DNA of 64,000 nt from Litoreibacter roseus (GCF_009811795.1 NZ_BLJE01000001.1:496001-560000), one strand, 5' to 3'; positions 9,396 through 18,773 are shown, counted from the first letter of the stretch. Numbers and translations: made by a program. The notes: generated by a model from the sequence alone, not told the origin.

Positions 9396-10286
9396 ATGCC
9401 CTTGTGGATTGCCGTCACGATTTTCGCTGCATTCATGCAGAACCTGCGTTTCATGCTGCAAAAGCACTTGAAAGCGACGCAGCTTTCGACAGCAGGTGCT
9501 ACGTTTTCACGGTTTCTTTTTTCGAGCCCATTGGTTGCGGTGGGGCTGTTTGTTTATCTTCATTTCGCATCTCTTGATGTGCCGCCTCTGTTGGACGACT
9601 TCTGGCCTTTCGCGCTGACAGGGGGCCTCGCACAGATTATTGCGACGGCGTGCGTCGTAGCGCTCTTTGCAGAGCGGAATTTTGCAGTCGGCATTGTTTT
9701 CAAGAAGACCGAGGTGATCCTGACGGCGTTGATCGGTCTGGTCGTCCTGGGGGAGGGACTCTCTTCATTTGCCGTCGTCGCCATCGTGATCGGCTTTTTT
9801 GGCGTGCTGCTGCTGTCAGACCCTCCAAAAGGTGGCGCACGGTTCTTTAACAGGGCCACAGGATACGGATTGGCGGCGGGGTTCTTGTTCGGCGTATCTG
9901 CGATCGGCTATCGCGGGGCCGCCTTGGCGGTGATGTCAGACAATGTCTTTTTGCGCGCGGGTCTCACCCTTGCAATCGTGACGGCCTTTCAGACAATCGT
10001 CATGCTGGCGTGGCTCGTGTGGCGGGAACCGGGTCAGATATCGAAGGTCGTGACCTCTTGGCGGGTGTCTGGCTTTGTCGGTGTGACCTCGATGCTCGGG
10101 TCATTCGGCTGGTTCACGGCCTTCGCGCTTCAGAATGCGGCCTATGTCAAAGCCTTGGGGCAGGTGGAATTGATCTTCACCTTCTTGGGATCCTATTTCA
10201 TTTTCAAAGAGCGCAGCACGCCGCGCGAGATTGCCGGTATTGCGCTGATCGTCGTGTCTATTCTGGTTCTCGTTGCGAGTTTCTGA
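9396..10286 (+). CDS. EamA/DMT-superfamily permease
   Basis: 296 residues with about ten hydrophobic helices in two tandem five-helix halves, the EamA drug/metabolite transporter layout. The second half carries ALGQVELIFTFLGSYFIFKER, split here as ALGQVELIFTF and LGSYFIFKER, typical of the family. The start is 19 bp after the desaturase stop, so the two are probably co-transcribed. The substrate is unknown. Confidence 0.85.
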   Translation: MPLWIAVTIFAAFMQNLRFMLQKHLKATQLSTAGATFSRFLFSSPLVAVGLFVYLHFASLDVPPLLDDFWPFALTGGLAQIIATACVVALFAERNFAVGIVFKKTEVILTALIGLVVLGEGLSSFAVVAIVIGFFGVLLLSDPPKGGARFFNRATGYGLAAGFLFGVSAIGYRGAALAVMSDNVFLRAGLTLAIVTAFQTIVMLAWLVWREPGQISKVVTSWRVSGFVGVTSMLGSFGWFTAFALQNAAYVKALGQVELIFTFLGSYFIFKERSTPREIAGIALIVVSILVLVASF

Positions 10287-10289
10287 AGC

Positions 10290-10574
10290 TTACACCTGAA
10301 ATACGTCGGCGCTGTCTGGATGCCGTCTGCGCCATGCATTCACGTAGGGGCACAGAGGCACGATCTTGTGTCCGTTTTCCCGGGCGTCCTGTACCATAAA
10401 TTCCGCGAGCTTGGAGGCAAAGCCTTGCCCCTCTACCTCTTTCGGAACCACCGTGTGATCGACGATGATCATGGTCGACGAGGTGACCGAAAAAGTCATC
10501 TCCGCCGCGCCATGATCCGTTTCCAGAACGTAGCGGCCATGACCGCCCTCGATCTCTTTGCGGACATCAGCCAA
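10290..10574 (-). CDS. Minimal GNAT-type N-acetyltransferase (YjdJ-like)
   Basis: 94 residues, a compact GNAT fold. The acetyl-CoA binding signature is in [17 protein letters not shown] (Q/G-x-G-x pattern), preceded by the beta-strand [10 protein letters not shown] and followed by [17 protein letters not shown], which matches the small YjdJ/GTLF3B-like group. The start overlaps the end of scoB by eight bases on the same strand, making it the last gene of a scoA-scoB-GNAT operon. The acceptor substrate is unknown. Confidence 0.8.
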   Translation of the reverse strand: MADVRKEIEGGHGRYVLETDHGAAEMTFSVTSSTMIIVDHTVVPKEVEGQGFASKLAEFMVQDARENGHKIVPLCPYVNAWRRRHPDSADVFQV

Positions 10575-11196
10575 CGATTGCGGCTTCCGTAGCGCTTTTC
10601 AATTCGTCCTCGCTCACGCCGTCCGCAGTCTCGACGATCTTGAGGCCGCCTTCAACCACATCGAGCACACCCAGATTGGTGATGATGCGATCCACCACAC
10701 CTGTTCCAGTTAACGGCAGGGTGCAGGCTTTCAGAACCTTGCTGTCCCCGTGCTTGTTGGTGTGATCCATGACCACCACGACGCGTCCGACGCCCGCGAC
10801 CAGGTCCATTGCACCGCCCATGCCTTTGACCAGCTTTCCGGGGATCATCCAGTTTGCGAGGTCGCCGTTCTCCGCCACTTCCATCGCCCCGAGGATGGCC
10901 ATTGCGATCTTGCCGCCGCGGATCATACCGAAGCTTTGGGCGCTGTCGAAATAGCTGGTGCGATCCAGTTCCGTGATTGTCTGCTTGCCTGCATTGATCA
11001 GGTCCGGATCGATCTCGTCCTCGGTGGGGAACGGTCCCATGCCCAACATGCCGTTTTCAGATTGAAGCGTTACGTCAACGCCCTTCGGAATGTAATTGGA
11101 GACCAGCGTTGGAATGCCGATGCCCAGATTGACATACATGCCGTCTTCCAATTCCTGCGCTGCGCGGGCGGCCATCTGATTTCTGTCCCAAGCCAT
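10567..11196 (-). CDS. scoB: 3-oxoacid CoA-transferase, subunit B
   Basis: 209 residues. With subunit A it transfers CoA from succinyl-CoA to acetoacetate, giving acetoacetyl-CoA. The catalytic glutamate lies in [12 protein letters not shown] (~residue 47), and the glycine-rich VNLGIGIPT and [14 protein letters not shown] motifs are intact. Spacing to scoA is four bases. Context supports recycling the acetoacetate released by the BKACE enzyme of the nearby carnitine operon, though ketone-body or PHB breakdown is an equal possibility. Confidence 0.93.
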   Translation of the reverse strand: MAWDRNQMAARAAQELEDGMYVNLGIGIPTLVSNYIPKGVDVTLQSENGMLGMGPFPTEDEIDPDLINAGKQTITELDRTSYFDSAQSFGMIRGGKIAMAILGAMEVAENGDLANWMIPGKLVKGMGGAMDLVAGVGRVVVVMDHTNKHGDSKVLKACTLPLTGTGVVDRIITNLGVLDVVEGGLKIVETADGVSEDELKSATEAAIVG

Positions 11197-11200
11197 GGTC

Positions 11201-11896
11201 TTAGCCCTCCCTCACAGTGCGTTGTTCGATGCGTTTCTCGTGATCGCCCTGAATGATGCGGTGCACGTAGATGCCGGGCAGGTGGATCAGGTCAGGGTCG
11301 AGCGAACCGCGCGGGACAATCTCTTCGACTTCGGCCACGCACACCTTGCCGCAGCTTGCGGCAGGCGGGTTGAAGTTACGCGCGGTCTTGCGAAACACCA
11401 GATTGCCCGTGTCATCGGCTTTCCACGCTTTGACGATGGACAAGTCGGCGACGATCCCACGCTCGAGAATGTACGTCTTGCCATCGAAATCTTTGTGTTC
11501 CTTATCCTCGGCGATTTGTGTGCCGACCCCGGTCTGGGTGTAGAAGCCGGGAATGCCCGCGCCACCTGCGCGCATCCGCTCTGCGAGGGTGCCTTGCGGG
11601 TTGAACTCCAACTCAAGCTCGCCTGAAAGGTATTGTCGCATGAACTCGGCGTTTTCACCGACGTAGGAGCTGATCATCTTCTTGACCTGACGGGTCTGCA
11701 GAAGGACACCGAGACCGAAATCGTCCACGCCCGCATTGTTGGAGGCGACCGTTAGATCCTTTGTGCCTTTGGCTTTGATCGCATCGATCAGAAGCTCGGG
11801 AATACCGCACAGGCCAAAGCCTCCCGCTGCGATGAACATTCCGTCAAACAGAAGACCATCCAGCGCTTCTGTTGCGTTGCCGTAGATCTTTTTCAT
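11201..11896 (-). CDS. scoA: 3-oxoacid CoA-transferase, subunit A
   Basis: 231 residues. The N-terminus has the family's [20 protein letters not shown] signature and [15 protein letters not shown], with VRQYL-equivalent [13 protein letters not shown] in the middle. It forms the heteromeric transferase with ScoB. The open frame extends 36 codons further, but the chosen ATG has GGAGGGG close upstream and starts with [12 protein letters not shown]. The gene is divergent from the AraC-type regulator across ~237 bp that contains the likely control region. Confidence 0.93.
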   Translation of the reverse strand: MKKIYGNATEALDGLLFDGMFIAAGGFGLCGIPELLIDAIKAKGTKDLTVASNNAGVDDFGLGVLLQTRQVKKMISSYVGENAEFMRQYLSGELELEFNPQGTLAERMRAGGAGIPGFYTQTGVGTQIAEDKEHKDFDGKTYILERGIVADLSIVKAWKADDTGNLVFRKTARNFNPPAASCGKVCVAEVEEIVPRGSLDPDLIHLPGIYVHRIIQGDHEKRIEQRTVREG

Positions 11897-12024
11897 GACC
11901 CCTCCGCTGAACCTATGCGTCTCGTTTTCGCGTGCGCAGAAAAGAGAGTCAATGAAGCCCGCAGAAATTGGTGATCCGGACAAGTTAAGCAAATTGCGGC
12001 GCAAACCTGACCTTACGTGACTTT

Positions 12025-12042
12025 CGGTCTTGAAACTGACCG
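12025..12042. promoter_or_regulatory. Inverted repeat in the scoA-araC intergenic region
   Basis: CGGTC and GACCG flank an eight-base spacer, between scoA (minus) and the AraC-family gene (plus). The flanking DNA is AT-rich. It could be an operator, but the arms are short and AraC proteins more often use direct repeats. Confidence 0.25.
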
Positions 12043-12133
12043 CTTAATTCACATCTAAACTAAAGAGTTCACTTTTATTTCTGATCTTTTTTGAACGACA
12101 CACACATTTGAAGACCGCCGACAGGCACGCAAA

Positions 12134-13051
12134 ATGATACCTGCAATCAATATTTTAAGCGATTTTAGCGCAGAAGACCTTCACTACTCTGATGGCAGCG
12201 TGGCGCCGCCTGTTTTTCAGAGCAGGCTAGCGCTAAACGGAATTATGCGTTTCGACTACATCGAAGGGGGCCCTGGCTACCGCGGTCCGCAATCCAGCTC
12301 AGCCCATACCTTGATCATGCCCGTTCAGGACACCCCCATCCGACTAACGATTGATCAGGACGGGTATCGTGAAAACGTCGTCTTCAAGCGAGACGATATT
12401 GCACTTGCGAAGGCTGGTTCCGTAACCGGGTGGAGGTGGCGCGACCACGCAAAGGTCATTCGAATACTCATTGATCCCGAGGGGCTTGCGGCATTCATGC
12501 GACGCGATCTGAAGATCGAGTTGCAGCGCAGTCGATTTGAAGGTCAGACACTTGTTCACGAGCCTGACCTACGCAGCGCGGCGGAACGGATGCGCTCCGC
12601 ATTGGTAAGCCCTGACATCGGGTCTGATGTTGTCTTCGAGGCATTGGCGCGGGTGTTTTTGGTCCGCTTGGTCCAACGCGCTGCAGTCGTGCTGCGGACT
12701 TATGATGCTCGGCTTCAGGATTTTGATGTACGCAAATACGCCCGGCTTATCGCCTTTGTCGAAAAGAATATGTCGGCGAAGATAACGGTGCAGGACCTTG
12801 CATCAGAAATCGCGATGAGCCGAACCGCCTTGGCCCGGAAGTTCAAACTCAAGACCGGAAAGACACCCATGCAATTCGTCACCGAACTCAGGCTTGAGAC
12901 GGCGGAGCAACTGCTGAGCGATGGTGATTTGTCATTGGCGGAAGTGTCGGTGGCCTGTGGATTCGCGGATCAGGCCCATTTCTCGCGCTGCTTCAAGAAA
13001 GTTCGCGGTTTTTCACCTGGGGCTTTCCGCAAAACACTGAGCCTAAAATGA
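12134..13051 (+). CDS. AraC-family transcriptional regulator
   Basis: 305 residues. The C-terminal ~100 residues carry the two helix-turn-helix motifs of AraC/XylS proteins: ITVQDLASEIAMSRTALARKF and the conserved second motif LAEVSVACGFADQAHFSRCF, followed by GFSPGAFR. The N-terminal ~190 residues form a ligand-sensing domain without recognisable enzymatic motifs. It is not the GATase-1 type of the known carnitine regulator CdhR. Being divergent from scoA-scoB-GNAT it probably controls that operon and itself. The inducer is unknown. Confidence 0.9.
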   Translation: MIPAINILSDFSAEDLHYSDGSVAPPVFQSRLALNGIMRFDYIEGGPGYRGPQSSSAHTLIMPVQDTPIRLTIDQDGYRENVVFKRDDIALAKAGSVTGWRWRDHAKVIRILIDPEGLAAFMRRDLKIELQRSRFEGQTLVHEPDLRSAAERMRSALVSPDIGSDVVFEALARVFLVRLVQRAAVVLRTYDARLQDFDVRKYARLIAFVEKNMSAKITVQDLASEIAMSRTALARKFKLKTGKTPMQFVTELRLETAEQLLSDGDLSLAEVSVACGFADQAHFSRCFKKVRGFSPGAFRKTLSLK

Positions 13052-13053
13052 AA

Positions 13054-13077
13054 CAGGCCCCGGATGAGCGGGGCCTG
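13054..13077. terminator. Bidirectional terminator between araC-type gene and secreted protein
   Basis: CAGGCCCCG and CGGGGCCTG form a perfect nine-bp stem around GATGAG. Read on the minus strand it is followed by TTTCATTTT, so it best fits termination of the convergent minus-strand gene. It begins three bases after the regulator stop codon. Confidence 0.7.
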
Positions 13078-13087
13078 GCTCTGACAG

Positions 13088-13399
13088 TCAGTCGTATCTG
13101 TCTATATACATTTTACCAAGCTCTTCCGGCGTGTAGTCATCCGGCGAGACGCCCAGCTCTTCAGCCAGTTGTCGATGTCCGATGCTGTCGCTACCGAGGG
13201 TGGTCATCTCGGGATCGCTGGGAACAATGATCCGCTCTTCCGTGCCCTCGCTTGAGAGAATGTCCGCGGCTTGTCCCACATCGCCGACGCTGCCACCGGG
13301 CGGTAGAAGTTGGGTTCCGTAGTTCTCGGCGGGGGAATCTTGCGCAAAGGCCGGTGCGGCAAGAGCGACCAGTGCTGCGCTGATCAATAGCTGTTTCAT
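13088..13399 (-). CDS. Small secreted protein of unknown function
   Basis: 103 residues with a clear Sec signal peptide (AALVALAAPAFAQ, cleavage after AFA). The mature part is ~84 residues and acidic, with a PPGGSVGDVGQAAD segment and a C-terminal LGVSPDDYTPEELGKMYIDR, split here as LGVSPDDYT and PEELGKMYIDR. I recognise no domain with a known activity. AAAGGACA lies before the ATG, and the gene ends at a shared hairpin. Confidence 0.7.
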   Translation of the reverse strand: MKQLLISAALVALAAPAFAQDSPAENYGTQLLPPGGSVGDVGQAADILSSEGTEERIIVPSDPEMTTLGSDSIGHRQLAEELGVSPDDYTPEELGKMYIDRYD

Positions 13400-13529
13400 G
13401 ATGTGTCCTTTCCAGTCTTGGGCGCAGTCGGGGAGGTATCTGCGCCTCGTGGAAAAGATGACAATTCTGGATCGTTTTTCCTTGAACGAGCGTCTCGAGC
13501 TTTTGAAGGATCGTACCTAAGTCGGTGTC

Positions 13530-14636
13530 CTACGTGGAAAACCCCTGAACCAGATCGTCGATCAGATTTTGATGCATTGCCTGCAATTTCGGACCCGGTT
13601 GTCGCTGTTCAAATGTTGCCGACAGGGGATCTTCTGCGGTAATGGCGCTGCCGGACATTTGCTGCAGCACGTGATGGCCGCAAAACGGAACATACACCTC
13701 CGAATATCCGCCTTCGTGGGCCATCATCAGCCGCCCGCCACAGAGATCATCTGCGGTTTCCATCACCATTTCGGTCATCGCCCGAAACGTCTCTGCCGTG
13801 GCCAGCATCCGGCCCAGGGGATCGATGGCCGCCGCATCAAAGCCACAGGCAATCACAATGACATCGGGGCGAAATTTCGCCAATGCCGGCAACACCAACC
13901 GCTCCATTGCGTCAATGTAAAGCGCGTGACCGCCGCCCGGTGGTAGTGGGATGTTCATGTTGAAGCCTTCGCCCACACCAACACCGCGATCCTCGGCGTC
14001 GCCGGTATCCATCGGGTAGTTGCGCTCCTGATGCAGTGAAATGGTCATGACATCGTCACGATCGTAGAAGATTGCCTCGGTCCCATTGCCATGGTGAACG
14101 TCCCAATCGACAATTGCCACACGTTCAGTCAACCGGTCCGCAAGAGCGGCTTCAACGGCAATCCCAAGATTCGAGAGCAAACAGAATCCGTTGGGGAAAT
14201 CAGGCAGACAATGGTGCCCCGGCGGGCGGGACAGCGCATAGGCGTTCTTATGTTGACCGTTCAAAACTGAATACAAAGCCGTCTTGGACAACCCCGCAGA
14301 CAGGGCGGCCAGCTCGAAACCGCCTTGGCCAAATGGCGTTCTCAGCCCGATTTCACCGCCACCGCTATCTGATAAGCTTTTGAACTTCTGCAAGAAACCT
14401 TCTGGGTGAACCCGTACAAGATCCTCCCATGAAACTTCCGTCGCCGTCCTGGCATCGAGGTCGTTGATCAGCCCGGTGACATCCAGAAGATTCTTGAGGC
14501 GGCGCTTGGTCTCCGGGCTTTCAGGCAGCCCGCCCGCCGCCAGGGGTTGCACCAGACCACCGACCGGCAACGTGAATGCATAGTTGCCGCCGCTATGCCA
14601 AAAGCAGCGCTCGTCCCAGAAAAAGCCGGTGCTCAT
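13530..14636 (-). CDS. Histone-deacetylase-family (class II-like) amidohydrolase
   Basis: 368 residues, about full length for bacterial HDAC-like enzymes. These zinc hydrolases remove acetyl groups from acetyl-lysine, acetylpolyamines or similar amides. The motifs are intact: SRPPGHH with the catalytic His pair, VDWDVHHGNGTEAIFY with the metal-binding Asp and His, and ACGFDAAAIDPLG with the second Asp. A late Gly-Gly-Tyr (HEGGYSEVY) supplies the transition-state Tyr. The start overlaps the stop of the 78-residue gene by four bases (ATGA), so the two are translationally coupled. The natural substrate is unknown. Confidence 0.9.
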   Translation of the reverse strand: MSTGFFWDERCFWHSGGNYAFTLPVGGLVQPLAAGGLPESPETKRRLKNLLDVTGLINDLDARTATEVSWEDLVRVHPEGFLQKFKSLSDSGGGEIGLRTPFGQGGFELAALSAGLSKTALYSVLNGQHKNAYALSRPPGHHCLPDFPNGFCLLSNLGIAVEAALADRLTERVAIVDWDVHHGNGTEAIFYDRDDVMTISLHQERNYPMDTGDAEDRGVGVGEGFNMNIPLPPGGGHALYIDAMERLVLPALAKFRPDVIVIACGFDAAAIDPLGRMLATAETFRAMTEMVMETADDLCGGRLMMAHEGGYSEVYVPFCGHHVLQQMSGSAITAEDPLSATFEQRQPGPKLQAMHQNLIDDLVQGFST

Positions 14637-14869
14637 TTCTTCCGCTCCAGCCGGTATGATCCCTCCGGCAGGTTAAGGGCGGCGGCGATGTCTTGCGCCT
14701 GCTGCATAGAGAAGGTGATCTTGTTGACCCGCTCGGTGTGAGGGTCGACCTGTTCCAGCGTGATGCAGTCGTCAAATGCCGCAATCGTGACATCGCCTTG
14801 CAAGTGTGGCGTGCCTTCATCCACCAGCGTGATCACCGTCGCATCAAATTCGTGTTCGATTGTGAACAT
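14633..14869 (-). CDS. Small acidic conserved protein coupled to HDAC-like gene
   Basis: 78 residues (MFTIEHEFDATVI at the start, SYRLERKK at the end), soluble and beta-rich by appearance. The longer open frame upstream is discarded because only this ATG gives a compact product and has a GGGA stretch before it. Its stop overlaps the start of the deacetylase gene. I do not recognise the family. Co-translation suggests a role with the deacetylase, but this is inference. Confidence 0.6.
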   Translation of the reverse strand: MFTIEHEFDATVITLVDEGTPHLQGDVTIAAFDDCITLEQVDPHTERVNKITFSMQQAQDIAAALNLPEGSYRLERKK

Positions 14870-15011
14870 TTTAAGGTCCCCGCGCTTATCTCTGCGACAG
14901 CAGACCAGCGCGCCGCGCAAAACGCAATCATCGGGCCACTGAAATGCCACTTTTCGGGGGTTCTGTTTTGCCAACCCGCTGGTATTCTGGGACAAACTGG
15001 AAGGATTGAGC

Positions 15012-15725
15012 ATGAAGAAACTTTTGATCACTGCGGCGCTGCTTGGGTTGGTTGCCTGTGAGCCGGTAGAGGTGACAAGCCAGAGCCGTCCAAAGCCTGA
15101 AGCAACACCGACGGCAAAAGTCAAAAGCCCGCCACGCGTTTCATCTCGCACAGCAGCTGCAAACTTCAAAGCTGTCGTTGCCCGCGTGGAACCTGTGGCC
15201 GAGCAGGAATGCAAACGCCGGTCACCAAATCTTAACTGTGACTTCAAGATTGTAGTCGACAGCCGCAGGGGACAGCCGCCGAACGCGTTTCAAACCCTTG
15301 ATAAAAAAGGCCGACCCATCATCGGTTTCACAAGCGCGCTGATTGCTGACGCACGTAACCGCGACGAGCTTGCATTCGTTCTGGGTCACGAAGCGGCGCA
15401 TCATATCGAAAACCACCTTGCACTGCAGCGCCAGTCTGCAACGGCCGGTGCTGCGGTCGGTGCGATCCTTGCCGGGGCTTTGGGGGCAAATGCAGATATT
15501 GGACAGCGGATCGGTGGTACGGTTGGCGCACGCGCGTATTCAAAGCAGAACGAGCTTGAAGCCGACGCGCTTGGCACGGTGATCTCCAAACGGGCCGGAT
15601 ACGATCCCGTAAAAGGGGCACAGTTCTTTACGCGCATCCCTGATCCCGGCGATCGGTTCCTTGGAACCCACCCGCCCAATGCATCGCGGATTGAGACCGT
15701 TAGGCGGGTCAATTCACGCCTCTAA
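15012..15725 (+). CDS. M48-family metallopeptidase lipoprotein
   Basis: 237 residues. A short signal peptide ends in the lipobox GLVAC (Cys ~residue 17), predicting an envelope lipoprotein. The zinc site HEAAHH (HExxH) lies at about residue 125, and the third ligand Glu is in the downstream NELEADALGT motif. This arrangement is typical of the small BepA/LoiP-like M48 proteases that act in outer-membrane protein quality control. The ATG is preceded by GGAAGGA; an in-frame TTG two codons upstream is a less likely start. A strong terminator follows. Confidence 0.92.
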   Translation: MKKLLITAALLGLVACEPVEVTSQSRPKPEATPTAKVKSPPRVSSRTAAANFKAVVARVEPVAEQECKRRSPNLNCDFKIVVDSRRGQPPNAFQTLDKKGRPIIGFTSALIADARNRDELAFVLGHEAAHHIENHLALQRQSATAGAAVGAILAGALGANADIGQRIGGTVGARAYSKQNELEADALGTVISKRAGYDPVKGAQFFTRIPDPGDRFLGTHPPNASRIETVRRVNSRL

Positions 15726-15763
15726 GGGGGCATTTCAACAAAAGTCTATGAACCCAAAGCCTT

Positions 15764-15791
15764 GAAAAGCGCTGTTTTTACAGCGCTTTTC
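15764..15791. terminator. Bidirectional terminator after M48 peptidase
   Basis: GAAAAGCGCTGT pairs perfectly with ACAGCGCTTTTC around a TTTT loop. The A-rich and T-rich arms give the U-tract on either strand. It lies about 40 bases after the peptidase stop. Confidence 0.8.
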
Positions 15792-15832
15792 GTCGTGCTC
15801 GCGAAGCGATGACGAAATGGTGAACTGAACGG

Positions 15833-15862
15833 TTCATTTGTGCACCAAGTCTGTGCTATATT
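15833..15862 (+). promoter_or_regulatory. Candidate promoter with overlapping palindrome
   Basis: TTCATT, an 18-base spacer and TATATT form a plausible sigma-70 promoter about 75 bases upstream of the next gene. The palindrome TGAAC-G-GTTCA covers the -35 hexamer (15826-15836) and could be an operator. Both calls rest on pattern alone. Confidence 0.35.
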
Positions 15863-15938
15863 GTCTATATGAAACGAGGGTCCAAACACTAAATACATTT
15901 TCATCAGCAACAGCGTAAGAACGCACAGGAGATCCGAT

Positions 15939-16361
15939 ATGGCTTCTAAAAATTTCAAGTTCTTGCCCGCCGTTAGCACAGCCCTGTTTGCCGGCATTCT
16001 CGCCCTGACATCGCTTCCCGCTGCGGCGGACGATCATATGGCCCGCTTTATTGAAGCGCCCACCAACTACGGTATTCAGACATTCGACGCACCAGGTCGC
16101 ATTCTGTCTGCAACCTATGTTGACGATGTTTTGACCATTGATTTCGTCGTACCCGATCACAAGGGGGACCGTGTGGTTCAACTGATTGGCTCCCGCGTAG
16201 ACGATTACAGCTACAAGGGCGAAGCGACAGGTACGGACAATGATGGGCGCAAAGTCAGCCTTCCGGTCAGCCTGAAGGTTGAACCCGATGGAACAATGCC
16301 TGTCACCATTGGAATGAATGGTCTGCAAGGGGTCCGCGGCGTTATCTATCCCATGGACTAG
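15939..16361 (+). CDS. Secreted protein of unknown function
   Basis: 140 residues. A signal peptide (first ~30 residues, ending SLPAAADD) exports the protein. The mature ~110 residues look all-beta (alternating patterns such as ILSATYVDDVLTIDFVVPD and VSLPVSLKVEPDGTMPVTIG) and contain no Cys. The start has AGGAGAT eight bases upstream. No family is recognised. It has its own candidate promoter and is convergent with rimO. Confidence 0.75.
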   Translation: MASKNFKFLPAVSTALFAGILALTSLPAAADDHMARFIEAPTNYGIQTFDAPGRILSATYVDDVLTIDFVVPDHKGDRVVQLIGSRVDDYSYKGEATGTDNDGRKVSLPVSLKVEPDGTMPVTIGMNGLQGVRGVIYPMD

Positions 16362-16385
16362 ACAGAAGTTGGCGGGTGCGTTGTC

Positions 16386-17774
16386 TCAGCGCGCCCGTTT
16401 GCCCCACAAATCGTATTCACCGGCCTCATCGACAATAACCTCAACAAGGTCGCCGGGTTTCAAATCTTCGAAATCCTCGTCAATGAAGAGATTACCGTCA
16501 ATCTCCGGCGCATCCGAGATCGTACGGCAGGTCGCGGCCTCCCCATCGACGTCGTCGACCAAAACCTGCATTCGGTGACCGACCTTCGCGGCGAGTTTCG
16601 CCGCTGAGATGGTCTGTGCCTTTTCCATGAACCGGTTCCAACGATCTTGTTTGATGTCCGCTGGGACGTGATCCGGCAGGGCGTTCGAGCGCGCGCCGTC
16701 GACATTTTCGTACTGAAAACAACCGACCCGATCGAGCTGCGCTTCGTCCAGCCAATCCAGCAGCGTCTGAAATTCGGCCTCTGTTTCGCCAGGGTATCCG
16801 ACAATAAATGTCGATCGCAGCGTGATGTCAGGGCAAATGGCGCGCCACGCTTCAATCTCTTCCAGCGTTTTTGACCCCGCCGCGGGGCGCGCCATGCGCT
16901 TGAGCACATCCGGATGAGCATGCTGAAACGGGATGTCCAGATAAGGCAGAACCCCGTTTTCTGCATCCGCCATCAGCGGGATCAGTTCGCGCACATGGGG
17001 GTAGGGGTATACATAATGCAATCGAACCCAAGCACCCAACTGACCCAACTCCCGGGTCAAATCAGTGATGTGGCTGCGAACACTCCGGTCTTTCCACGGA
17101 TTCTCATCGTACCGCCGATCCAACCCGTACGCCGACGTATCCTGAGAGATTACAAGAAGTTCTCGCACGCCCGCATCGACCAGCTTCTCGGCCTCCCGCA
17201 GGATGGCGTGGGCCGGACGAGACGCGAGTTTTCCCCGCATATCCGGAATAATGCAGAACTTGCATTTGTGATTACAGCCCTCTGATATCTTCAGATAGCT
17301 ATAGTGACGTGGGGTCAGGGAAACGCCTGTTGCGGGCAGAAGATCAATGAACGGATCGGGGGCGGGGGGAACGGCTGTGTGGACTGCATCCAGCACCTGC
17401 TCATATTGGTGGGGGCCGGTCACTGCCAGAACGGACGGGTGCGTGCCGCGAATGTAATCCTCTTCGGCGCCGAGACAGCCGGTCACGATCACGCGCCCGT
17501 TTTCATTCAAAGCTTCCCCAATAGCATCAAGGCTTTCCGCCTTCGCGCTGTCGAGAAAGCCGCAGGTGTTTACGATAACCGCTTCCGCCCCCGCATAGTC
17601 CGGGCTGATCGCATATCCCTCAGCCCGCAGCCGCGTCAGAATGCGTTCGCTGTCGACAAGCGCCTTCGGGCAGCCAAGGGAGACCATGCCGATCTTGGGC
17701 TGCCCCGCGCGGGCATCTTCCCGTACGGTCGCATTGGCCAGATCAGGGCGGAGGTTTGGAGGGTTCGCAGTCAT
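16386..17774 (-). CDS. rimO: Ribosomal protein S12 methylthiotransferase RimO
   Basis: 462 residues. A radical-SAM enzyme that adds a methylthio group to Asp of ribosomal protein S12. The N-terminal UPF0004 domain starts [19 protein letters not shown] with cluster-binding Cys, the radical-SAM motif is CNHKCKFC, and a TRAM domain forms the C-terminus ([11 protein letters not shown] onward). An ATG 17 codons further upstream is in frame; the internal ATG ([11 protein letters not shown]) is preferred as closer to usual family length. Neither has a strong Shine-Dalgarno. Confidence 0.95.
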   Translation of the reverse strand: MTANPPNLRPDLANATVREDARAGQPKIGMVSLGCPKALVDSERILTRLRAEGYAISPDYAGAEAVIVNTCGFLDSAKAESLDAIGEALNENGRVIVTGCLGAEEDYIRGTHPSVLAVTGPHQYEQVLDAVHTAVPPAPDPFIDLLPATGVSLTPRHYSYLKISEGCNHKCKFCIIPDMRGKLASRPAHAILREAEKLVDAGVRELLVISQDTSAYGLDRRYDENPWKDRSVRSHITDLTRELGQLGAWVRLHYVYPYPHVRELIPLMADAENGVLPYLDIPFQHAHPDVLKRMARPAAGSKTLEEIEAWRAICPDITLRSTFIVGYPGETEAEFQTLLDWLDEAQLDRVGCFQYENVDGARSNALPDHVPADIKQDRWNRFMEKAQTISAAKLAAKVGHRMQVLVDDVDGEAATCRTISDAPEIDGNLFIDEDFEDLKPGDLVEVIVDEAGEYDLWGKRAR

Positions 17775-17966
17775 AGGCTGTGTTAACGCGCCTCTCTTGG
17801 CAAGGAAAGCCGCAGTCAGCCCCAAGACCGGTATGTGGCGTTAATATGGCGAATGATCCCGCTTCGGGAAACTAAGTGTTTCCAAGTAGTGCGTCATATC
17901 CAGTACCGCTTTCGTTCATGTTTCGTTAATAATGGCAAAAATACGGTCTTAGTTAAGGGTAACAAA

Positions 17967-18626
17967 ATGGCACTCAAGCCACTTCTTCTCTCTCTCATGG
18001 TTGTGGGCGCTGGCGGTGCTGCGTCAGCGTCCACTATCGATTTCAACAGCTTTGCCCATAGCGATAACGTCACAAGCGTGATGTCATCCGACGGCCTTGT
18101 GTCCGCTAACGTGACAGCGTCCGGCGGGATCAATCAGGCGTGGGCGTTCAATACGAACCTGACAACGACACGCGACAATGATCTCGAAGGTCCGTTCGAC
18201 AGCTTCAACGGTACCTCGCCCGACGGCTATGATGCTGGCAACGTTCTGATCATTCAGGAAAATTTGAACACCAGCGCGGATGACAATGCAGGCGGTGGGT
18301 CGATCACCTTCCAATTTGCCGAGGCGGTTACGCTTCTGGGGTTCGGTTTGTTCGATGACGCCGTTGTGACAATCACGTCCGTATCCGGCGGCACAACATT
18401 CACCGGATCGCTTCCTGTCCCTGCGGCAGACGGCAAGTACGACAATTTCGATGTCGGCTCGCTTTTCGAGAATGTCACTGACCTGACCTTCACACTTGAT
18501 GGATCGGGCGCGATTGATGATCTGCGCTTTGCACTGACACCGATCCCGGTTCCTGCGGCGCTTCCAATGTTGCTGGCGGGTATCGGTGGTCTTGGACTGG
18601 TTGCGCGCCGCCGCGCGCGCCGCTGA
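17967..18626 (+). CDS. VPLPA-CTERM sorted surface/exported protein
   Basis: 219 residues: signal peptide ending in GGAASAS, then a ~165-residue beta-rich mature domain, then a C-terminal tripartite sorting tail (PIPVPAALPMLLAGIGGLG followed by basic ARRRARR). This is the VPLPA-CTERM/PEP-CTERM pattern, cleaved by an exosortase in the inner membrane. The frame is open 44 codons upstream, but this ATG has AAGGG before it and begins the signal peptide. No exosortase gene lies in the window. The function of the mature part is unknown. Confidence 0.85.
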   Translation: MALKPLLLSLMVVGAGGAASASTIDFNSFAHSDNVTSVMSSDGLVSANVTASGGINQAWAFNTNLTTTRDNDLEGPFDSFNGTSPDGYDAGNVLIIQENLNTSADDNAGGGSITFQFAEAVTLLGFGLFDDAVVTITSVSGGTTFTGSLPVPAADGKYDNFDVGSLFENVTDLTFTLDGSGAIDDLRFALTPIPVPAALPMLLAGIGGLGLVARRRARR

Positions 18627-18647
18627 CACTAACCAACTGAGTCTGAG

Positions 18648-18680
18648 GGCCGTCCGTCGAAAGAGGGGCGGCCTTTTCTG
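18648..18680 (+). terminator. Intrinsic terminator of the VPLPA-CTERM gene
   Basis: GGCCGTCC pairs with GGGCGGCC (one wobble) and is followed by TTTTCTG. It begins about 20 bases after the stop codon. Confidence 0.75.
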
Positions 18681-18773
18681 TTCTGACATTGTGATCAACC
18701 GTCGCGGGTGCATCTCCTTGTAACGCGCCCTATCGCGTCGTAGCCTTTCACCATTGTTGAGAGAGGTTGCCGA

